Notes under the pieces: model-generated
Told to the model about the DNA's origin: nothing
Databases searched by the model: none
Seen by the model: only the letters and a program-made list of their open reading frames with translations
Assembly: GCA_965365655.1 (NCBI GenBank)
Contig: CBDUCN010000261.1
Span: 1 to 7,627 of the forward strand
Reading direction: 5' to 3'
DNA from: JBFHNV01 sp965365655
Lineage (GTDB): Bacteria; Pseudomonadota; Gammaproteobacteria; HK1
DNA length: 7,627 nt
In this document: in pieces, positions 1-4,855 of the stretch
How positions within the stretch are numbered: the first letter of the stretch is position 1
Layout of the letters: the number at the start of each line of letters is the position of its first letter
Translations under genes and position numbers: made by a program

Positions 1-112
1 GACGACCACGCGCGTGCCCGTCTCATCCAGCCGGCCGCAGACCGCGTCCAGCGTGCCGCGCGTCGAATTCCGTCAGGACGCCCGATTCCGCCGGCCGCTC
101 ACGGCGCGCGCG

Positions 113-346
113 TCACCGCTCGTCCTCATCCAGCGGCGACGTGAGCTCCTCGTCCAGCATCGCGTCGCGATCCACCATCACGTGGCGCCAGTCGGCGAGC
201 GTCAGCGTGCCGTCCTCACCGTCCTCGTAGCTCACCTGGATGACGCCGGCCTCCGTGTCCAGCGAGACCACCTCGAAGCGTCGGCGCAGCGGATCCCGAT
301 ACCAGGTTCCGACCACCGGCGCCTCGGCGGGCGCATTCGTCGCCAT
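113..346 (-). CDS. Small acidic conserved protein, DUF6763 family (77 aa)
   Basis: The function is unknown. The 77-residue product has no signal peptide or membrane segment, so it is probably cytoplasmic. Residues 10-53 carry the pattern I associate with DUF6763: PVVGTWYRD near the start, FEVVSLD (24-30), then an acidic run (VSYEDGEDGTL, 38-48) leading to a conserved DW (52-53). These stretches suggest a small beta-rich fold. The tail (59-77) is dominated by Asp and Glu. The ATG at 346 is chosen because GGGAGG lies about 7 bases ahead of it and the family similarity starts just after it. The frame stays open upstream to 574, but that part is Arg/Pro/Gly-rich and unlike a protein. The gene stands alone after a 283-base gap, with a candidate FNR/ANR site at 419-432. 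That this is a real gene is fairly sure; the family name is recalled from its sequence pattern, not searched. Confidence 0.75.
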   Translation of the reverse strand: MATNAPAEAPVVGTWYRDPLRRRFEVVSLDTEAGVIQVSYEDGEDGTLTLADWRHVMVDRDAMLDEELTSPLDEDER

Positions 347-390
347 CGTTCCGCCTCCCGGGCCAGCGCCCGTGAGAAACCATTCGGCGC

Positions 391-396
391 ACCCTA
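391..396 (-). promoter_or_regulatory. Candidate -10 element for the DUF6763 gene
   Basis: The minus strand reads TAGGGT here, matching three of six bases of TATAAT. That is poor alone, as expected for an activator-dependent promoter. If it occupies -12 to -7, transcription would start near base 384, giving a leader of about 38 bases, and the FNR-like site at 419-432 would be centred at exactly -41.5. The assignment rests mainly on this geometry. Confidence 0.35.
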
Positions 397-418
397 GCGC
401 CGGCGGCACCGGCGGGTG

Positions 419-432
419 CTGATCCAAATCAA
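419..432 (-). promoter_or_regulatory. FNR/ANR-type binding site upstream of the DUF6763 gene
   Basis: On the minus strand the sequence is TTGAT-TTGG-ATCAG. This matches the FNR/ANR consensus TTGAT-N4-ATCAA at nine of ten defined positions. It lies 73 bases ahead of the ATG at 346, in a region that is otherwise very GC-rich, so it stands out from the background. Regulators of the CRP/FNR superfamily (Fnr, Anr, Dnr) bind such sites under low oxygen or nitrosative conditions. Its spacing to the candidate -10 fits class II activation. Which regulator binds, if any, cannot be told from the window. Confidence 0.6.
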
Positions 433-629
433 GGGCCCGCCGACGCGGCCACGAGCGGCCCGTGACCTGCATCCGGGAATGGCTGTCCGGCGACGGGAAG
501 CCCTGCGGCGGCCCGGGCCGCGGACCGCCAGCGCAGCGACGCCGGGCGAACGCGTCGCGGGCGGAACCGGGCACCCGTCAGATCCGGATTGCCGCACGCC
601 CGCCGTGCGCGCACGGGCCCGCCGCGCCG

Positions 630-1670
630 CTACTGCAGCCGCGGTGCGTACAGCAGCCCGCCGCGGTTCCACGGCGCGTTCTGCCCGCGCCTGAGCTTGA
701 GCGCGCTGTCGCGGCCGAGGTTGCGGGCGAAGATCTCGCCGTAGTTGCCGACGGCGGACAGCACCTGCACGACCCAGCCCTCGGGGAGACCGAGACGCTT
801 CACGAAGCGCCCGTCCAGGTCCAGCAGGCCGCGGATCTCGTCGCTCTTCGCGATCTTCGCGATCGCGGCCGCGTTCGTGCTGTCGATGCCGCGTTCCTCG
901 GTGTTGATCAGCACCGCGAGCACGACGCGCGCGAGCAGCAGCCAGTCGGGGTCGGCCGCGGACACGGCCGGCGCGAGCGGCTCCTTGGAGATGAACTCCG
1001 GCAGCACGCGCGCGGAGGCCGGGTCGGCGAGCGTGACGCGCAGCGCGTGCAGCTGCGACTGGTCGCTGGTCGCGACCGCGCACTCGCCGGCCTCGAAGGC
1101 CTTCTTCATCGCGTCGAAGCCGTCCACCGGAACGGCCGTGTAGCGCATCTCGTTGGCCGTGAAGTAGTTCGCGAGGTTGCGCTCGGTGGTGGTGCCCGGC
1201 TTCACGCACACGCTCGCGCCATCGAGCTCGAGCGCGTAGCGCGGGCCGTCCTCGCGGCGTGCGAGGAAGCCCTGGCCGTCGAAGAACAGGATGCCGGCGA
1301 ACGCGATGCCGAACTCGGCCTCGCGCGCGAAGGTCCACGTCGAGTTCCTCGACAGCACGTCGATGCGCCCGTCGCGCAGCGCCTCGAAGCGGCCGTTGAC
1401 GCCGAGCGGCGTGAACTCGACGGCGTCCGCGCTGCCGAGCAGCGCGACGGCCAGCGCGCGGCAGTAGTCGACGTCCAGGCCCTGCCAGCGTCCGTCGCGC
1501 AGGATCGAGAAGCCCGGGATTCCCTCGCTGACGCCGCAGCGCAGGGTGCCGCGGCTCTTCACGCCGTCGAGCACGGCGCCAGCCTGCGCGGCGGGCGGCA
1601 CGGCCAGCACGCCGGCGGCCGCGAGCAGCAGCGTGGCGAACGTGTTGCGGATCGTGGATGCAGGAGTCAT
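630..1670 (-). CDS. aapJ: General L-amino acid ABC transporter periplasmic binding protein (AapJ/BztA type)
   Basis: Periplasmic solute-binding protein that would capture amino acids and deliver them to an AapQMP-type importer. The 346 residues match the usual family length of about 340. Residues 1-30 are a signal peptide (hydrophobic core 11-24, cleavage motif AQA at 28-30). The mature part carries family landmarks: GLDVDYCRA (64-72), DVLSRNSTWTF (104-114), GASVCVKPGTTTERNLA (151-167), ISKEPLAP (227-234), VGNYGEIFARN (307-317) and a C-terminal GGLLYAP (337-343). Four cysteines (45, 70, 155, 197) sit where I recall conserved cysteines in the family, probably as disulfides. The ATG at 1670 is preceded by GGAG about 10 bases away and begins the signal peptide; the 30 extra upstream codons look non-coding. 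It follows the DUF2782 gene by 26 bases, probably in one transcript. No permease or ATPase genes are in the window. The exact ligand is unknown. Confidence 0.9.
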   Translation of the reverse strand: MTPASTIRNTFATLLLAAAGVLAVPPAAQAGAVLDGVKSRGTLRCGVSEGIPGFSILRDGRWQGLDVDYCRALAVALLGSADAVEFTPLGVNGRFEALRDGRIDVLSRNSTWTFAREAEFGIAFAGILFFDGQGFLARREDGPRYALELDGASVCVKPGTTTERNLANYFTANEMRYTAVPVDGFDAMKKAFEAGECAVATSDQSQLHALRVTLADPASARVLPEFISKEPLAPAVSAADPDWLLLARVVLAVLINTEERGIDSTNAAAIAKIAKSDEIRGLLDLDGRFVKRLGLPEGWVVQVLSAVGNYGEIFARNLGRDSALKLRRGQNAPWNRGGLLYAPRLQ

Positions 1671-1696
1671 CGCGAATCGTCTCCGTTGTGCCGGGC

Positions 1697-2110
1697 TCAC
1701 CAGCTCAACACCGACCAGTGCGGCACCTGCGTCTGCTCGAGGCCCGAGCTGCGGCGCCACTGCAGGTTGCCGCTGCCGTCGTTGTCGTAGAGGTAGTACG
1801 GCGGCGCGTTCTTCGGCGTCACCTTGATCACGGTGCGGTCGCCCATCCGGCGCTCCTCGATCTCGTGGTTGCCGCGGGTCACGACGCGCACGTCCGAGCG
1901 CATGGAGCCGACGAGGTCGGCGCCGCTGATCGCGCCCGGCGCGCGCTCGATCGGCGGCGGCGCGTCCAGAGGCTGCGTCGCCGGGTCCTGGCCCTGCACG
2001 GCGGTGACGGCGATCGCGAGGAGCGTCGCGAGGAGCGCATGCGGCGCCGCGTGCGCAGTGCGCGCGCGCGCGGCCACGGCCGGATTCGAGTCGAGGATGT
2101 AAGTGGTCAC
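1697..2110 (-). CDS. Secreted or membrane-anchored DUF2782 family protein (137 aa)
   Basis: Conserved protein of unknown function. Residues about 24-39 form a hydrophobic stretch suited to a signal peptide or anchor (ALLATLLAIAVTAV), followed by a Pro-rich linker (43-59). The C-terminal 50 residues carry the DUF2782 pattern: RTVIKVTPKNAPPYYLYDNDGSG (92-114 region) and a closing VPHWSVLSW. The Asp/Asn/Gly-rich DNDGSG resembles a metal-binding loop, but that is only a resemblance. The start is uncertain. GTG at 2110 is used because it precedes the hydrophobic segment and the frame becomes Arg-rich noise further upstream; GTG at 2077 is the alternative, and neither has a clear ribosome binding site. 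In several gammaproteobacteria this family sits beside polA or thrB; here it is coupled instead to an amino-acid binding protein 26 bases downstream. Confidence 0.8.
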   Translation of the reverse strand: MTTYILDSNPAVAARARTAHAAPHALLATLLAIAVTAVQGQDPATQPLDAPPPIERAPGAISGADLVGSMRSDVRVVTRGNHEIEERRMGDRTVIKVTPKNAPPYYLYDNDGSGNLQWRRSSGLEQTQVPHWSVLSW

Positions 2111-2192
2111 GGCTCGTCGCGTGTGCGCTCGTCGGCGCCGCCGGTCACCGCGGCGCGACGGCGCCGTGCACGGTGATCCCGGGGGCCGGCGG

Positions 2193-2198
2193 AGTCTA
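2193..2198 (-). promoter_or_regulatory. Candidate -10 element for the DUF2782-aapJ pair
   Basis: The minus strand reads TAGACT, four of six matches to TATAAT, directly preceded by TG. It is the only AT-leaning spot in the 229-base gap between the amidase and DUF2782 genes (2111-2339). Start of transcription would be near 2186, giving a leader of about 75 bases. No recognisable -35 is present, so the call is weak. Confidence 0.3.
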
Positions 2199-2339
2199 CA
2201 GCACGCGCGGCGGGGGCACGGGCCCGGCGGGCTGCCCTGCGGCGGGACGCGGCCACATCGCGAACGCGATGATGCGGGTGCGAGGGCGCGGCGGCGCCGC
2301 GAACCCATGCCGCGCCTGTGTCCCGCCCGGCCGCCCGCG

Positions 2340-3779
2340 TCAGGCCGCGGCGAGCGGCGGCACGCGTCCTGCCCACGGTCTCGCCTCCTCGAGCTGGCTC
2401 GCGAGACGGAGCAGCACCGGCTCCTCGCCGAGGCGCGCGGTGAACTGCACCCCGACCGGCAGCCCGCTCGCGGTCCAGTGCAGCGGCAGCGAGATCGCGG
2501 GCTGGCCGCTCGCGTTCGCGATGAACGCGTACGGCGAGAAGCGCGTCATGCGCCGCCTGAGCTCGAACGGGTCGCCCGACGTGTAGACCAGCGTGCCCAG
2601 CTCGACCGGCGGCTGCGCCAGCGTGGGCGTGAGCCACAGGTCGTGCTCGCCGAAGAAGCGGGTGTACGCGCGCACCTCGGCCTGGATGTCCTGCACCGCG
2701 AGCAGGTAGTCGGACGCCGACAGCGTGCGCCCGCGCTCCTGCAGCGCCCACACGAACGGCGTGAAGTGCCCGGGCTCCGGGGTCCTCCCGGTCCGCCGCG
2801 CCCAGTCGTCGATCATCCAGCACACGCAGACCGCGATCAGCGTGGTGAAGCGCTGCCACAGCACGTCCGCGGCGAACACCGGGGCCGCCTCCTCCACGAC
2901 GTGGCCCAGCGACTCGCACAGCGCCGCCGTCTCGCGCACCGCGCGCTCGCACTCCGGGTCGATGGGGTCGCCTAGCGGCGTGCTCGTCGAGAAGCCGATG
3001 CGCAGCCGCCCGCCCGGCGCGCCGACCTCGTCCGCGTACGGGCGCGCGGGCGCCGGCACGACGCCGGGCTCGCCGGTGGCCGGACCCGCGACCGCGTCGA
3101 GCAGGCGCGCGGTGTCGCGCACGCTGCGCGTGACGGCGAGCTCGCCGAAGAAGCCGGAGAGCACGTCGCCGTAGTGCGGCGCCAGCGAGACGAGGCCGCG
3201 GGTGGTCTTCAGTCCCACCAGCCCGCAGCACGCGGCCGGGATGCGGGTGGATCCGCCGACGTCGTTGGCGTGCGCCATCGGCACGATGCGCGCCGCGACC
3301 GCCGCACCCGCGCCGCCGCTAGAGCCGCCGGTGGTGCGCGACAGATCCCACGGGTTGTGGCACGGGCCGGCCCAGCCGGACTCCGTGGTCGCGCCTATCG
3401 CGAGCTCCGGGAGGTTGGTCTTGCCGAAGGTCACGAGCCCGGCGCGCGTGAACCGCAGGTACAGCTCGCTGTCCACCGCGGGCACGTAGTCGTCCAGAAA
3501 GCGCGTGCCCTCGGTGAAGCGCACGCCCGCGACCTCGGCGCCGAAGTCCTTCATCAGGAACGGCACCCCGGCGAACGGCGCGTCCAGCCGCGGCGTCGCC
3601 GCCGCCGCGCGCGCGTGCTCGTACATCGGGATGACCACCGCGTTGAGCGCGCCGTTCAGCCGCTCGCAGCGCGCGATGGCGGCGTCGACGAGCTCCAGCG
3701 CGGACAGCTCGCCGTCGCGCACGAGCTGCGCGAGCGCGGTCGCGTCCAGGGTCGTGAGGGCGGACTCGGGCGTGGACAT
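2340..3779 (-). CDS. Amidase-signature (AS) family amidohydrolase
   Basis: Cytoplasmic hydrolase of carboxamide bonds using the Ser-cisSer-Lys triad. All triad residues are visible: Lys77 in PFLMKDFG, the cis-Ser at 153 in the TTGGSSGG loop (149-156), and the nucleophile Ser177 in NDVGGSTRIPA. The spacing of 24 residues between the two serines is that of well-studied members. The C-terminus keeps the family motifs GQPAISLP (about 425-432) and GLPVGVQF. At 479 residues it is full length, with no signal peptide. The HANDVGGSTRIPAACCGLVGLK stretch and the following PHYGDVLSG resemble the branch containing 6-aminohexanoate cyclic-dimer hydrolase (NylA), but this is not enough to assign a substrate. 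It is not GatA-like in context, as no gatB or gatC is nearby. The start at 3779 is the first ATG of the conserved frame; the ribosome site is weak (GAGA, rather distant). It follows the amidohydrolase gene by 104 bases on the same strand. Confidence 0.92.
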   Translation of the reverse strand: MSTPESALTTLDATALAQLVRDGELSALELVDAAIARCERLNGALNAVVIPMYEHARAAAATPRLDAPFAGVPFLMKDFGAEVAGVRFTEGTRFLDDYVPAVDSELYLRFTRAGLVTFGKTNLPELAIGATTESGWAGPCHNPWDLSRTTGGSSGGAGAAVAARIVPMAHANDVGGSTRIPAACCGLVGLKTTRGLVSLAPHYGDVLSGFFGELAVTRSVRDTARLLDAVAGPATGEPGVVPAPARPYADEVGAPGGRLRIGFSTSTPLGDPIDPECERAVRETAALCESLGHVVEEAAPVFAADVLWQRFTTLIAVCVCWMIDDWARRTGRTPEPGHFTPFVWALQERGRTLSASDYLLAVQDIQAEVRAYTRFFGEHDLWLTPTLAQPPVELGTLVYTSGDPFELRRRMTRFSPYAFIANASGQPAISLPLHWTASGLPVGVQFTARLGEEPVLLRLASQLEEARPWAGRVPPLAAA

Positions 3780-3845
3780 CGCAGACGGGATCTCGCGGTT
3801 GCGGCAGCGGGGCGCGCCGTCACCTGGACGGCGCGCAGAGCGCCG

Positions 3846-3854
3846 ATGATGCCA
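3846..3854 (-). promoter_or_regulatory. Candidate extended -10 promoter ahead of the amidase gene
   Basis: On the minus strand TGGCATCAT fits an extended -10 (TG, one base, then CATCAT with four of six matches to TATAAT). It lies in the 104-base gap between the amidohydrolase stop and the amidase start, and would give a leader of about 60 bases. No -35 is recognisable. The amidase may equally be read through from the amidohydrolase gene. Confidence 0.25.
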
Positions 3855-3883
3855 TTACCGTGCGGCCGCGGCGACGCGGCGGC

Positions 3884-4711
3884 TCAGCCCGCCCTGTCCC
3901 ACCCCCACCACGCGCACACCGCCTGCCCCATGACCAGCGGCTTGTCCTCGTCGGGCAGCCACGGCAGCTCCTCGGTGAACATCGTGACGCACTGCCGCCA
4001 CGACACGGGCATCTTCGTGATGTCGGTGCCCCAGAACATGCGGGCCGGACCGAACGCGTCGTAGATCCGGCGCAGGTACACGTGCATCGCCGGGAACGGG
4101 TAGCCCTCGCTCGAGTAGCCGGGCGCGCCGGTGGCCTTCACCGCGACGTTCGGGTACCTCGCGAGCGCCAGCAGGTCGGGCATGTGGGTCATCGCGGCGG
4201 CGTCCTTCAGAGTGGTGTTGCCGCCGCGGCCGCCGAGGTGGTCGATCGTCAGCCGCAGGCCGGGGTGGCGCTCGGCGATCGTCGCGATGTCGCGCAACGA
4301 GTCCGTCGCGAGCATCGCGATCGGAACGCCGGCGCGCTCGGCGGCCGTCCACAGCCACTCGAGCGTGCCGTCCGCGAGCCAGGTCCGTCCCGGCTCACCG
4401 AGGAACAGGTAGCGCAGGCCCAGCATGCCGGGCTGCTCCCGCCAGCTCGCGATGCGCGACGGCGTCTGCGGATCGTCCAGCGCGAGCGAGCCCATGATCG
4501 CGAAGCGCCCGGGGTGCTCGCGCACCGCGTCGAACGCCATCGCGGTGGAGTCCGGGTCCCACGACGGCGGGTGGATCACCGCCGCGTCGACGCCCGCCTC
4601 GTCCATCAGGCCGACGGCCTCCGCGGTCGTGAACGCGGTGACCTGGCGGTGCGCCCGGTTGCTCGGAAGACCGCTGCCCCACAGGTGGATCTGCGCGTCG
4701 ACGATCTGCAT
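3884..4711 (-). CDS. Amidohydrolase-2 family TIM-barrel hydrolase (275 aa)
   Basis: Member of the amidohydrolase-2 group (PF04909-like), whose enzymes hydrolyse lactones or amides or decarboxylate aromatic acids. The product opens with a first barrel strand MQIVDAQIHLWG, in which the usual HxH metal motif reads Q7-x-H9. Later landmarks are VIHPPSW (45-51), LRYLFLG (99-105), TIDHLGG (155-161, His158) and the C-terminal FWGTDITK (226-233, Asp230), which supplies the conserved barrel-end aspartate. Length is normal and there is no signal peptide, so it is cytoplasmic. The start at 4711 is chosen over the ATG at 4735 because GAGGAG sits six bases ahead of it and family similarity begins at residue 2. 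The substrate cannot be named. The amidase gene next downstream suggests a joint role in breaking down an amide- or lactone-containing compound, which is inference only. Confidence 0.88.
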   Translation of the reverse strand: MQIVDAQIHLWGSGLPSNRAHRQVTAFTTAEAVGLMDEAGVDAAVIHPPSWDPDSTAMAFDAVREHPGRFAIMGSLALDDPQTPSRIASWREQPGMLGLRYLFLGEPGRTWLADGTLEWLWTAAERAGVPIAMLATDSLRDIATIAERHPGLRLTIDHLGGRGGNTTLKDAAAMTHMPDLLALARYPNVAVKATGAPGYSSEGYPFPAMHVYLRRIYDAFGPARMFWGTDITKMPVSWRQCVTMFTEELPWLPDEDKPLVMGQAVCAWWGWDRAG

Positions 4712-4717
4712 GGTGCT

Positions 4718-4723
4718 CTCCTC
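4718..4723 (-). promoter_or_regulatory. Ribosome binding site deciding the amidohydrolase start
   Basis: The minus strand reads GAGGAG six bases before the ATG at 4711. It lies between that ATG and the in-frame ATG at 4735, so it favours the shorter 275-residue product over the 283-residue one. Confidence 0.75.
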
Positions 4724-4804
4724 GCGTGACGGCACGCGCCGGGCCCGGCGGCCGGCGAGCGGTCCGCCGACGCGGGCGTGCGTTCCGGCGGCGCCGGCAC
4801 GAAG

Positions 4805-4840
4805 GGCAGAAGAACCCCGGTCCGCGCCTGCGGACCGGGG
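4805..4840 (-). terminator. Rho-independent terminator of acnB
   Basis: A perfect 10-bp inverted repeat (CCCCGGTCCG at 4815-4824 with CGGACCGGGG at 4831-4840) encloses a six-base loop. On the minus strand it is followed by TTCTTCT. The hairpin begins 15 bases after the acnB stop codon, the classic arrangement for an intrinsic terminator. It implies that acnB transcription ends here and that the amidohydrolase gene has its own promoter or depends on read-through. Confidence 0.9.
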
Positions 4841-4855
4841 CTTGCGTCAGCCGTC

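Noticed and set aside
1..72. Minus-strand open frame reading into the left edge, ending GTLDAVCGRLDETGTRVVV
   Set aside because: Codon choice looks like coding DNA of this genome, but the frame is closed by a stop at 73-75 and has no ATG, GTG or TTG early enough to start it. It might be the first part of a gene with a rare start codon or a sequencing frameshift; 24 codons are too few to decide. A plus-strand frame ending at 144 is also open to the left edge and equally undecidable.
603..616. Perfect 14-bp palindrome CCGTGCGCGCACGG, 14 bases after the stop of the binding-protein gene, considered as a terminator
   Set aside because: The foldable stem is only about five base pairs and no T-run follows on the minus strand. 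In sequence this rich in G and C such palindromes are common.
462..1790. Long open frame of 442 codons on the plus strand
   Set aside because: It lies opposite the clearly identified amino-acid binding protein. Its translation is Arg-, Ala- and Gly-rich with no recognisable motifs, as expected for the antisense frame of a high-GC gene.
2145..2176. Inverted repeats (TCACCG/CGGTGA and CCGTGCACGG) between the amidase and DUF2782 genes
   Set aside because: The arms are short, with no T-run and no match to a site I know; they are compatible with chance at this base composition.
2107..4729. Several long open frames opposite or shifted against the amidase and amidohydrolase genes
   Set aside because: All are Arg/Ala/Pro-rich shadows without motifs; the real frames carry intact catalytic residues.
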